Shown piece after piece: positions 1 to 10,779 of a stretch of 64,000 nt of DNA (within the stretch, counting starts at the first letter, position 1; the number at the start of each line of letters is the position of its first letter). The notes under the pieces were generated by a model, which was given only the letters and a program-made list of their open reading frames with translations, made no database searches and had not been told where the DNA came from. The stretch comes from Melieria omissa. Its lineage: Eukaryota; Arthropoda; Insecta; Diptera; Ulidiidae. The stretch is from positions 50,580,404 to 50,644,403 of the forward strand of contig OZ020268.1 in assembly GCA_963971225.1 (NCBI GenBank), written 5' to 3'. The position numbers and the translations under genes are program-made.

Positions 1-119
1 ATACAAGTTTACAAGGAATAATCAGAACTACAATTGAAATTAAGACTACGACTGAATCGTAGCTGAGTGCAGTAAAAGATCTGAGAAGAGCATTAAGCTT
101 TGTAAAAAATTTCTTTGCT

Positions 120-510
120 TTGTAAAAACATCAGCTGATGATCAACACGTCAATAAAATCAAGCAATTTGTGCTCGAGATTAACAGTCAGAGACCTTACT
201 GGCATCGTTGGAATATCGGAAGGATCAGGGAAAACCATTTTAAAAGATAATTTGGTTATAAGAAAAGTGAAAGAACGATTGGTTCGAAAAAAATTTATTC
301 TTCGTGAGTTTTAGCCAAAAATTAAACCCATATCGTTTCACAATCACCGTATTCGCCTGATTTAGCTCCGTGTGACTTCTGGCTGCTCAGCAAACTCAAA
401 CGACCGCTCCGGGGAAACCGTTTTGAGTCAATTGAAGACATTAAACGTGAATCGCCGGAAATTGACTTTAACTCATTAGAGCATAACGTTTGATAAATCG
501 GACGCAAAAA
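120..510 (+). pseudogene. mariner-type transposase remnant, internally deleted
   Basis: Two pieces of a mariner transposase lie side by side on the plus strand. Around 165-300 the translation contains RLTVRDLTGIVGISEGS, the recognition-helix region of a mariner helix-turn-helix. From about 334 it reads SPYSPDLAPCDFWLLSKLK, the third catalytic-aspartate block of mariner (DD34D) transposases, followed by RPLRGNRFESIEDIK. The middle of the protein, with the first two catalytic aspartates, is missing, and stops and frame changes are present. No terminal inverted repeat pair could be assigned, so the outer limits are approximate. This is a dead fragment. Confidence 0.75.
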
Positions 511-3500
511 AAAATTGTTATTTTAGGAGTTATATATGTTTTACTCAAGGTTTATCCCTTCAAAACAGTAGTTTAATATTTTAACTTTATGCTCTAATGG
601 GTTAACTGGGATTGGAAAAAACGTTGGCCAGGGGGATTACTTTGAGGGGGACGATATAGATTTGGAAGAATAAACAAAGAATTTTAATTTCGCCCACAGT
701 AGTAAGACTCGCCTGACCAAGAAAATTGAACTAATTGGGTTGGTTACTACTTTTATTACTTGTAAGGAAGCGAAGCACCGTGAAGAATGGTCAAGTCTAA
801 GTGTTTGAATTAGATTTCTTGGATATAAGTTGAAACAAGTCTCAGATTCAAAGTTGTCTACGAAGACCCCTCTTCGACTTAGCTTAACTTGCAATATCAA
901 TAGGAGTTGTTCACCCAATACCTTTTCGGTGTATAAAAGAGAATGATTTAATAATAATAATAATTCATTTCAATAGCAATAATTTAAAGAAATTTAGTGC
1001 CATACCAATTAAAGCCGAGTTACGTCGAACGTTGGTCACGTGTTAACTGATGATCCAACGTATTTTTATTAAGTATTTTTAACACCATATCGTGAATAGT
1101 GATGAAAAGTACCGAACTGTCATACTTCAAGATAAGCTTAGGTATTAACAATGATGGGGTAAGTCCGGCTTTGCATTAGTAGTAACGAACGCTCGAAATC
1201 AGAATACGCCTCCACAATTTGGGATCTCATTTATTAGTCGCACTTCTCTCGCATTGAAGGGATTAAACAAAACGTTTCGCACTGTTACCCTGTCGTTTTA
1301 GCCTTCAACTTTAAGATAATTGAAATTAGAAGAATAATTCTTCGTCTAATGTATGTCTACGATCTCATTTGTGATACACCTGAGTGTCTTGCTGACTGCT
1401 TATAATCTAATCCTTCTCCCCCTTTCATGCTTAAGTGGAGCGTTGCAATTATGCATCCTTCGCCATGATCTCCAGAGCCCTTTTGGATTTCTCAACAAAG
1501 CTGCTTTGACCCTTGATTTAGATTTAACGCTTTCTAGATCGAATTTCAAAATGGCTTTAGATAGATACTGCAAATTCTAATTTCATAAGAATTTTATATA
1601 TTTTAAGTTAAGTTAGTTTTGTTGTTAGTCTCTAAGAATATTTTTGTCCATAGACCTAATAAACAAAACTAAAATCAAATGGGTGTAGGGTATTGTAAGC
1701 AGTTTAAATTCAGCTAAACCATCACAGGAGATTGCAACGCTTGTCCACAAAACTGGTCAAAACCTACTTGAAAACACTCAAATTGGAAGTCTAATCCCAA
1801 CCATCGTGTTCAGTAGACGTAGCTTCTTTCCATTACAATGTGTTCGATGACTCAAAACCAGGCTGAACAGTACTTCTACTCGTATGAAGATGCCAATAAA
1901 TCAAAATATGTATAATTTTTTCGACGTACTACAAGAAAGAAGGCTTTGAATAACAGTTCTTTGCAAATTATTTCAAATCAAGTTTTCAGGAATAAAATAT
2001 TGCCAGCTTATTAAAGTTAATTTTATTCAGATTTTATTCTCATTCCATGTGAGTCAGAACGCATTGCAAGCTGCCAGAAATAAGGCACACAAAGTTATCC
2101 AAACGAGATAAGACTTTTGTTCAATTACTTATGCACAACTAAACAAACAATTAAACGTCTGCCATCTCACCGCATCCCCTCCTCGATGCATGTGCGGTGC
2201 ACTTGTCAAGTCAATATTGGCAGCTGTGCGAGGTTCAGTCACCTCTCGAGCAATCGACTGAATCGACATGAAATTCATTTAATAACACCGACGCAGCTGT
2301 GGCACTGTGACCGAGCACATTTGAAGAAGAAAACAAAATCATAAGCAGCTGAAAAGTTGGACAGCTCGAGAGGCCAAGAATGGGTGGATGCACAGAGCAA
2401 ATCTACATCTCGAACAAAGCGAAGTCGAACGCAGCGCCCCGGCACACAACACTCGCTGACAACAGGCGTGTAAAGTGTGTCGTCAGTGCGACGCTTTCTT
2501 TTCACGCCTCTGTAAACGATTTAATATTTTTGTATTTGTACTTTTCCTTCGATAATTTTACCATTGACGATGCGCACGCGACGTGTGCGTCGAGTGTGTT
2601 TAATGGTTTTGCGTCGAGTTATGGTATAGAAAGCTTTGACGCTGTAGCGACCAATTGAAATGCTGGGCACGCTGGCCGGTTATTGCCCTACGAAGAAATT
2701 ACACTATGACTGAATGACTGGAGGAGACGTGGTTGTGTGCAATCGCTTAAGAGCTGCGTGCAAAAAAAAAATGGCCAAACAAAAGCAAACTTAGGATGCG
2801 TGAAAGCAAGAGGAGAAAAAGGCTTCAAAATTTTTATTATGTTCTATTTATGAAGTAAACAAAAAAAAGAGTGTGCGACAAGTAAGAAAGCTGCAGTAGA
2901 TAGGTGGACGTACCAGTAGTGACCTATTGTGACTTCTGCTACTAACAGCGAACATCCCCTAGACCCACTGACCTAATGAAACTTAGTAACTCGTGGGAGT
3001 TCAGATAAGTGATTTTCTCTTCTTTAAGCCAATGCTGACCCAAGTATGGTCTTCTGCTGTCAGATACTGTAAAGCAGGAGTAACAAATTGCTGCAAAGGT
3101 TATTTTACCGTACGACAGTATTCCTGACATCTAATATATAGATGGGCAACTATATATTATTCATAGTAACATAGCATACTTAGTTTTTCCAGTTTCTGTT
3201 CTGATTGTTTTTCAAAAAGGGTTTTAGCATTTTAAAGACCCTGTGAAACTTTCTTCAGCGTAATTTCAATTGAATGCTACTAATACTAACTAATCAGTGC
3301 TAAAAATAAAATGTACAAAATAGTTAGCACTCACTAACAGATAAATCAACAAACTTGAATCATTGAGATATCACAGATGATCAGCTCTGAGCGCAAAACA
3401 TTTGTGCAAATAACAACTACAATTTATTTTAGCATTTCTCAGACAACATTCGATTGGAAGAAATGTTTACGTGTTGTGGGAAATAGTTATGTGCTCACCT

Positions 3501-3800
3501 GTTTATCTCTTAAAACAAAAAAAATATGTTTTAAAGACAATTCTAGAGAGAGTGTAGCGATCTTAAAATTAAAGCGTTGCGATTTTGAAGGAAACATTCA
3601 GTGCAGCCAACAAAGAACTTAAAATCAAATTAGAGATCTGCATAAAAAATATGTCTTAGTCAGTCTTGACTAATACATCAAATGTTTTGTGTTTTAGAAA
3701 AAAAGGTACATTTCCTTGGTTTTTAAATGCCTTAAAATACGCTTTTTTAATTATTTTAATTGCTAATTTTTCTTTTTTCGTACCCTGTTTCAGCCACATA
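511..3800. other. Intergenic, no gene recognised
   Basis: AT-rich spacer. Open frames here are short, lack recognisable domains and lie in no splice context. A segment at about 2942-3135 belongs to a dispersed repeat listed separately. The 2150-2720 part is less AT-rich and could be an untranslated or promoter region of a gene outside the window, but nothing decides this. Confidence 0.5.
2942..3135. repeat. Dispersed repeat, copy 1
   Basis: The stretch containing CCTAATGAAACTTAGTAACT near 2971 recurs at 20590-20620 (one mismatch) and, inverted, at about 38780-38810. Flanking sequence also matches: ATCCCCTAGACC on one side, and TCTCTTCT followed by AAGCCA on the other. The three copies are diverged and have no coding content or clear ends. 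The family was not recognised. Confidence 0.6.
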
Positions 3801-4168
3801 CAGTGGTGAGCGAAATAATAAGAACAATTACAATTACAACAATTACTATTATGTTGGTACATATTTCAAGCAAACTGTGTTGTTACAAATACTTTTGATG
3901 TACCCATATTGTCTTAGCTGTCATTTTCACACAAATTTTACTGTTTTACAAAAAATCGTATGACTGCATTGTCCGACACCCGCTTTTTTTTTATCGATTC
4001 GATAATACTTTTACTGTGCAAAAAAAAAAAAAAAAAACCACATTGTCAAACCTGCTCTAAAAGCAACATTTTCGCAAATTTCACTTAACGTAACGGTAAG
4101 TTATTGCATAAAAATATAAAAGCTTGCATAGTACATGTTTAAAAAAAATCTGTTCATTAACCATAGAA

Positions 4169-6074
4169 ATGGGTCGAGGTAAAACTTGCACAAATATGCA
4201 AAAAATGATCAGGGCGATGGTAGAAGAAGGAAAAACATATTGCGAAATATCGACGATATTTAATATATCGCTCTGCAAAATCCATAACGCCGTAAATTGG
4301 ACCAAAACCAGAAAGTCGAGGCCGAAAAAAGAAAACGAACGAAAAAATCGATAGGCAAATTATAAAAGTGGCAAAAGACGACCTCAAAAGTAATTGGACT
4401 TGAATGTGGTGAAGAAGTTAGCAGCTCTACCATTCGCAGAAGGCTATGGGAGTCCAATTTATACGGCCGGGTGGTACGGGCAGAAAATGTGAAAGAACGA
4501 CTTAAGTTTGCCAGAAAGCTCTTAGCTGACAGAAACAAATCGAAGTGGCGCAGCGTACTTTTTAGTGATGAAACAAAGATAAACCTAGTTGGATCGGATG
4601 TCAACAAGTATGTTCGCCGCCCCGTCAACCGTGCGTGCACTAAATACACGCAGAAGACTTTTAAGCACGGAAGTGGAAGCATTGTTATGGGGCTGCTTTG
4701 GATGGTACGGTGTGGGGCCCATACATCTCATAAAAGGCAACCTGGACAGCCGAAAATACATTGACATACAGTCCACTGAAATGCTTCCCTATGCACAACA
4801 AGTCATGAGCCTTGAAGTCATTTTCCAACAGGATAATGACCCCAAATACAGATCTCGCCTGGCCAAAGATTGTTTTGCAGCGCAAAATGTTAATCTTTTG
4901 GAGTGGCCTGCGCAAAGTCCAGACCTTCATTGAACATTTATAGTCGGACTTAAAACGCGCCATTGCACAGTGATTCGTTCCATAGACAAAATTTAAAAAA
5001 TTTACGGTCTCAGAATTTAACGATTTTGATGTCATTTGAAAGAAAAAACTCCAACTAAGAAAACCCCAAAAAATCTGTGCAAAAAATCAATTAGTGTCTG
5101 TGCAAAAGCGGCTCAAAGTTTAAACTTTTTTCTCAAAAAAATTGAAACTCATATTTTCTGTTTTTAGTCTATTAAGTAAAAAAAATTGTAAAAATACATG
5201 GTTACCAAGAAGTTGCTTAAGCTTTCAATATAGGTTAAGAAACGATGTGGCTATTTTCGGTTTTAATGTTTCCTCAAAATTTGTAAAGCTGAGGCTTTTA
5301 CTGCACTTTTAATTTAAAATATTTTTCTAAATTAAAAGTCTGAAAATTGGCAAAACTTAGAGGAAAATATCTAAAAAGTATGTGAAAGTATGTTCCTGGA
5401 TTTTTTTATTTTAAGAAGCATCCTTTCTTTGTCGGATAATGTAATTATATCCTCCGATATCTTCCGATCTTAGAAAATAATTCAATTTGAAAAGTGGTCT
5501 AAACACGTATTTTTCGACAAAATTTATTTTATTTATCCCTAAAAATATGCAATCAGCATGAAAAATGATAAAATCTGGAAAAATTCAAGACATACATCTA
5601 TTATTATCGTTTTTATTGCAAATCCAGAGGGTCCTGAGACAATTTCTGTTACTCTTTGGAATAATCAATGTTGACGTTACCGATTAAATGTAAAATCTGA
5701 AAAATCTAGCCGACACACTTGGTGCTATAGCTCTCCAAAAATGACGAAATTTGCAAATTTAAGTCTCAGCCATTGCCAAAATACAACAGTCTAAGAAAAA
5801 CTAAATGGAGCTTTCAATTCAGCAGACCATGGTTAACTAGTATACCAAGTTTTATGAAGAACGGACCACTCCTTCTAATTTTGTCCCGCGGTTGTATGGA
5901 GTCGAATCACTGTGCATTGGTACTTAGAGATTTAAAAATACGGACGAGGTATGAGCTGCAGCACAAATTTCATGGATTGCAATCCCTGTATAACGATGTC
6001 GAGACCTTATTGACTCTATGGATAGGCTGTGCATTGCAGTGGAGACCAGCAAGGGCCACAACACAAAGTATTAA
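4169..6074 (+). pseudogene. Tc1-like DD34E transposase, frameshifted and interrupted
   Basis: The reading starts MGRGKTCTNMQKM, an N-terminal helix-turn-helix, and continues in several frames. Visible family blocks are TIRRRLWESN around 4430, the catalytic VLFSDETK near 4555-4580, and FQQDNDPKYRSRLAKD near 4825 with the second aspartate. WPAQSPDLH follows near 4905. The C-terminus resumes beyond the nested element with RFKNTDE and ends CIAVETSKGHNTKY then TAA at 6072-6074, the usual Tc1 ending. At least one frameshift lies near 4345 and another near 4690, with stops. The third catalytic residue region is broken. This is a pseudogene. Confidence 0.8.
4966..5914. mobile_element. 949-bp non-autonomous element with CACAGTG (RSS-heptamer) ends and 5-bp target duplication
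   Basis: The left end reads CACAGTGATTCGTTCCATA. The right end, reverse-complemented, reads CACAGTGATTCGACTCCATA. Flanks are CATTG at 4961-4965 and CATTG at 5915-5919. Deleting the element plus one CATTG re-joins the host Tc1 frame (SDLKRAIGT before, RFKNTDE after), so the limits are precise. A box GACAAAATT lies 12 nt after the heptamer at the left end (4985-4993) and 22 nt after it at the right end. No transposase coding is visible inside, so the element would be mobilised in trans. A five-base duplication and CAC-start ends are known for Transib transposons and for RAG-mediated transposition. hAT elements would give 8 bp and Tc1 elements would give TA. Confidence 0.75.
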
Positions 6075-6360
6075 ATAAAAGAATGGATTTGATCTTTTAT
6101 ATAGCAAAAATGATATTAGCATTTAACTAGTTCTTATTATTTTGAACAACTTGTTTTCTATGTTTTTGTTAATTACATTCTTTTCTTGGGCTGCAAATAA
6201 TCTTGAAACAAAAATAAAGCAATGCTTAGCCACTGTTAACAAATGTTGTGTGTTTTTGCATCTACTGAACCATAACAAGGCAATAATTTCCTTCCAACAT
6301 CCGACATGTTGCTGCTAAACCAATGTTATTTGTAGAGAGCACTTGGTTAAATTTTCCTTA

Positions 6361-7113
6361 TAGCCTATTTCCACTGAGCGCTTAACTGCAGTGAAGGGCT
6401 CTGTTAAATTCGAGAACTGTCAAGCGTTTCCACCGGAATCGAGTTAAATGCAACAGCTGTTTTTTGTTTACAGCTTACCCATCGCCGCCTTCTCCTTGTA
6501 TATGTATGTATGGTTTCTTGTAGCCTCTCTAGTACATGAAAACCACTCCGCTTTCCTTCTCAACAGTCTAGGAATGTCTGCGTTTTCATATTTGTGAACA
6601 TTTATTTCATTTATGAAAATGTATTTCATTTCTCAAGGTTTATTTCATTTGTGACAGTTGTCAGCTGATTGATATCAGAGCTGTCTGAATTTTTAATGTC
6701 AAGAGGGTTCATGAGAAGTTCCACGTTTTTTATATACTTTTTCATCATTTATTATTGGTAAATAATAGAAGTTTTGACTTTGATTATGTATTTTTGCGAA
6801 AAATGTAGTAAAAAGTAATTGTCTTGGCAAAAAATCTACCAATCTATTCCTTCTTTCGTTTGTGTTCGTACGGCTCTTGCAGCTCCTGAAAGCATGCTAT
6901 CAAAATTTGTATATTTGTAAGTATTGCCCCCCTATTTTAACATAACATTTTCTGTTAGACGTCTGTAAATGGCAAAACTGAGTTAACTCAGTTTTGAAAG
7001 TGAGTTCACGCACTTTAATACAAAAACAATTGTATGGGAATTTGAGCATTTAAATGCAATGTCAAACTGCAGTTAAGCGTTAACTGCAGTTAAGACCCAG
7101 TGGAAATATGCTA
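6361..7113. mobile_element. TIR element (MITE-like), about 750 bp
   Basis: The left end TAGCCTATTTCCACTGAGCG is mirrored at the right end by TAGCATATTTCCACTGGGTC (reverse complement). Both are followed by CTTAACTGCAGT, giving imperfect terminal inverted repeats of roughly 32 bp. There is no coding capacity. A target duplication is not obvious, so the superfamily is left open; hAT-like is possible. Confidence 0.65.
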
Positions 7114-7978
7114 TTAGATTCAATAAATCGAAATATTGTTTATAAATATTGTTTATTTCACACAAAATCGATCGATCGATCGTGCAAAACACCTCCTAGA
7201 AAAAACCACCAATAACTTACAATCCGCTCTTACAACATAAAATCTGAGTACGCAGTTGTGATCAGCGTCCAAAAATCCTTAAGGAAATGTTTACTAGAAC
7301 TCGAAAAAATTTTGACTGTTGCACAGTGATATCTAACAATGTCCTGTTTTTAATTTTTATTCCTCTACACAACAAAATGAAAAACTAGAATTTTCATTTT
7401 TTTCAATAACAACAACAGCAAAATGTTGCATTTATTGCACAAACAAAAGCGACAAAAGTGTTTGCTTTTTTTTATTGTTTTAGCGCTGTTGCTATGTCGC
7501 CTTTGTTATTTTTTTCAGTCATCAAACAACAACCGACCCCAATTGCAAATGCAATTTTTTTTTGTTTCGCATTTTTTCCCCCTTTGTTTGCATTGCCCCA
7601 AGTGGAGCAGCTACAGACAGAAAATCATCCACAATAACGCTGAGCTAATCCCTGCCGGCGGTCGCATTTGCATAAATAGGGGAGAATGCAGTAGTAAAGC
7701 ATTTCGAAGCTGTAATAATCTTAAAGAATTCAATATTTTTGGATCCCAAGAATTAAAATAAAGTTAATAAGTATCAGAAGCAGAGCGGACAATTGATTCT
7801 TCTGGTTGATCGAATTTCGTATAGTCGAGTTTCAAATGCACTTTTCTGTCGTGACTCAATCATTAGTGCATCGTACAGACGAACAAGAGTTTGAATCACC
7901 ACTCAGCCAATACTAGATAAAAAAACGTCTCTTTCAACAGAACCAACTCCACAAACTTGACTATTGCCCCGCAAATAA
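7114..7978. other. Intergenic, no gene recognised
   Basis: AT-rich spacer with a short CGAT tandem run (ATCGATCGATCGATCG near 7167-7182). A 112-codon open frame at 7423-7761 begins with a hydrophobic stretch (LLFFIVLALLLC) but is built on T-runs, has no homology I recognise, and is not supported as a gene. Confidence 0.45.
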
Positions 7979-9752
7979 CACTAGTCGACAAAAAATGGGT
8001 TCATCGCATGCACCTTAAAACAAAAGTATTTTTAAGACTAACTTTGGGCCGCGGAATACGAAACTGAAAATCAAAAAGTTTTCTTAAGAAGCGTTGCGAA
8101 AAATCTTCGTAAAACACGTTTTTTCCCCCTTATTTCAGTTATGAGCACATATCTCGTTAACCCATCATCCGACCAACACAGAAGGGAATGAACTAACCTT
8201 TCCAACGATATATAGATTCTCTAAATCAGATAAGATTTGGGAAAGTTACTGACGATGAAAGTTGTAAACAAGTGAATTTTTCAACCAATTTCAAAAATCA
8301 TAAATTTTCGAATACTTTTTTTATAGATAAAATAAATGAGATCAAAATGATAAATGATGATATATTATTAGAGCAAATATTAAGCCTAACATCAATAGAA
8401 TTGAAAGAAAAATGACAGAGTTATAAAGCTCGGAGTGAAAACACCAACTTTACATTTATTACACCGTGCGAACAAATTTTTTTATTTTTCCGTGACCCAT
8501 ATAGACGTGAAACTAGAGGTAATTTAAAGTATCCTGGCATAGTCAGTTTTTCATTTTCTGACCCAAAAACCTTCTTAAAGGACTTTGAAATTTTAAGGAC
8601 ATACACATTTCAAATATTTTTTCAAATATTTACGGTTGTGCAATGATGAAGATATGGGTACCAGATGACAGAGGAAAAATGTCTCCTCTTTACTAAATTT
8701 TCTATTTTGAACTTTCAGAACTTTGAAATCGAAAAAATTTTAGATGTCCAAAGCATTTATGTTTTCCATACCTGACATATTTTGGTCCTGAAAGTTAAAA
8801 ATAAAAAAAAAATTTTTAAAGGAGACAATTATCCTCTTTCATTTGATACCCATGTCTTCATCATTGCACAACCGCAAATATTTAAAAAAATATTTGAAAT
8901 GTGTATACATATCCTTAAAATTTTAAAGTCCTTTAAAAGGACCTTGAGTCGGAAAATGAAAAACTGACTATGCCAGGATACTATAAACAACATCTGGTTG
9001 GTTGGTGCCTCTGTATGAGACACACTTAGGCCTATGGACCCGTTGTGATACCACAAATTCCACCCGTTTGAAATGTGTATGCAACACAGTAAATGAAGTA
9101 AATTAGTGTTTTTTCCAGCCCAAGCCAGGAATCGAACCTGGGGCGCTCGGTATGAGAAGCCAGCGCGCTACCCGCTGAGCTATGAGGCCGACATAAATAA
9201 CCTCTAGTTTCAGGTCTATACCAACATTTGAATGGGTCTCGGCAAAAAAAAGTTTGTTCGCACGATGTAATAAATGAAAAGTTGGTGTTTTCACTCCGTA
9301 CTTTATAACTTTGTCACTGTTCTTTCGATTCAAATGATGTTAGGCTTAATATTTGCACAAATAATATATCTTTCATCTTAAATTTTAAAGAGGAGATAAT
9401 TTTGTTATCTATAAAAAAACCATTCGAAAATGTAAGTTTTAAAAATGGTGAACACATTCAATTTTTTTCAACTTTCACCGTCAGTAACTTCCCAAAATCT
9501 GATTTGGACAATCTATATATCGTTGGAAAGGTTAGATAATTACCTTCTGAGCGACGGGTCACTTGTGTTAGTCGGATGGTTGCTTTACGAGATATGTGCT
9601 CATAACTGAAATAAGAGGGGAAAACGTTTTTTTCGAAGAATTTTCGAAAACGCTTCTTAAGAAAATTTTTCGTGTTGAGCAGCCGAACATTAGTCTAAAA
9701 AATACTATTTACTATACTATATTTTTAGGAGCATTTTTCGTGTCGAGTAGTG
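7979..9752. mobile_element. CACTA-ended fold-back element with long inverted arms
   Basis: The left end is CACTAGTCGACAAAAAATG after TAA (7976-7978). The right end, reverse-complemented, is CACTACTCGACACGAAAAATG and is followed by TAA (9753-9755). CACTA ends with a 3-bp duplication are the hallmark of CACTA/EnSpm transposons. Almost the whole element is two inverted arms of about 750 bp meeting near 8750. For example, ATGAGCACATATCTCGTTAA at 8142 is mirrored near 9590, and TGCCAGGATACT occurs on opposite strands at about 8540 and 8971. The right arm is longer only because of a nested SINE. There is no transposase. A transcript through it would fold into a very long hairpin. Confidence 0.75.
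8988..9192 (-). repeat. tRNA-derived SINE nested in the fold-back element
   Basis: The left arm of the host element lacks this block, so its limits can be read by comparing arms. The flanking duplication is ATAAA (8983-8987 and 9193-9197). On the minus strand it starts with a tRNA-like head: A box TAGCTCAGCGGGTAG and B box GGTTCGATTCC, with a paired T arm CCAGG/CCTGG. About 130 bp of non-tRNA body follows. The acceptor and anticodon stems do not pair properly, so it is not a working tRNA gene. The head looks most like tRNA-Met by eye. Confidence 0.7.
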
Positions 9753-10542
9753 TAATCAATGTCGCAGTTATTCCCTCTGCCGTGTGTATTTTTTTCATTT
9801 TCACATCTTTTTTGCTGTTATGGCACTGAAATTCCATATGTTTGCTTTACTCATTTTTAAATGAGTCTTTGTTCGGTTCTCTTGTTGTTGCCAATGCTGA
9901 TGCTGTTGCTGCTCTTCATTGTTGAACGTTGTTGTTGCCGCTGTTTTTATTGTTGCGCATACACGCGGCCAACCAAAGGTGTTGGAGCCGAAGTGCACAA
10001 TTTCCAACAACAGGCATCATCCCTCAGTTGACTCCACTCCAGGACACTTTATCCACTCACATTGCACGCTGCTCGGCTGCACAGAGTTCAATTGACTCCA
10101 GCTTATCGTCCGCCCTTGTGACAGACATGTGCACCAGTGTTGATACCAGTTTGCGATTATTGTAAGTACACATAAATGTTTTCCCTATGCTAAAATGTGC
10201 TAAAACAGTCTTCAAGTTATGGCTATTTTTTTAACCTAAACCTGAACTGTGATCTAATGTTTGTTGCTGAAGATAACAACTGTTATCACTACTAGGTAAA
10301 ATATCGAAAAAGATAAAAGCGGTTCAGTGGGTATATTTTAGGTAATATGCAAGTGAGATATATGTCTTATCAAACGGCCTTTGCAGTGAAGATGGTAAAA
10401 TCATTTAGAATACTAAACAAACTAATGACAACTACTTCGGAAATATTTTGAATAGGATCCTTTCTAAAGCATACCTCACTATTCTGATAACCATTTGATG
10501 CAAAATCATTTGGAGTACTGAACACGAATCTAATAACTACTA
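9753..10542. other. Intergenic, no gene recognised
   Basis: Contains a run of GTTGTTGCC/GCTGTTGCT-type triplets (9880-9950) and a donor-like GTAAGTAC at about 10161 after a less AT-rich stretch (9960-10160). That stretch could be an untranslated 5' exon on the plus strand, but no partner exon was found. Confidence 0.4.
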
Positions 10543-10771
10543 CAGTCGTGTCTGGGTGTAGTGAACCCCCTATATAGTCAACACCTCGATATAGTGAACA
10601 CCCAAATTTTGACAGCGCGCCTCTAAATATAGAAAACAATTTTCAAGTAAAAAACAAAAAGTGTATTTTGAGCAAATAAACGAGTTTTTGACCAAAAATG
10701 TTTATAGTGAACAACCTCAATACAGTGAACAGGCCTTGCAATAATTAGTTCACTATATCCAGACACCACTG
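10543..10771. mobile_element. MITE with CAGTCGTGTCTGG ends, copy A (TA duplication)
   Basis: 229 bp flanked by TA (10541-10542 and 10772-10773). The ends are CAGTCGTGTCTGGGTGTAGT and, inverted, CAGTGGTGTCTGGATATAGT. Inside each end are several copies of a TATAGTGAACACC-like motif. A second member, in the opposite orientation, lies at 28183-28431. TA duplication and CAG ends place it with Tc1/mariner MITEs. Non-coding. Confidence 0.8.
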
Positions 10772-10779
10772 TACTTTTA

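Larger units (their letters stand above)
3801..6157 (+). mobile_element. Tc1-like DNA transposon, split by a nested element
   Basis: The left end CAGTGGTGAGCGAAATAATA follows a TA dinucleotide (3799-3800), a typical Tc1 terminus. A diverged inverted counterpart, TTCTTATTATTTTGAACAAC, is at 6131-6150, so the right limit is approximate. Between them lies a decayed transposase (4169-6074) interrupted by the 949-bp insertion at 4966-5914. Without the insertion the element would be about 1.4 kb, a normal Tc1 size. It is inactive. Confidence 0.75.

Noticed and set aside
7423..7761. 112-codon frame with a hydrophobic N-terminal stretch
   Set aside because: The hydrophobic run comes from T-rich sequence; no homology, no conserved tail, surrounded by transposon debris.
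9119..9192. tRNA gene on the minus strand with good A and B boxes
   Set aside because: The acceptor stem does not pair and the anticodon arm is irregular. The block lies in a 205-bp unit flanked by short duplications, so it is the head of a SINE.
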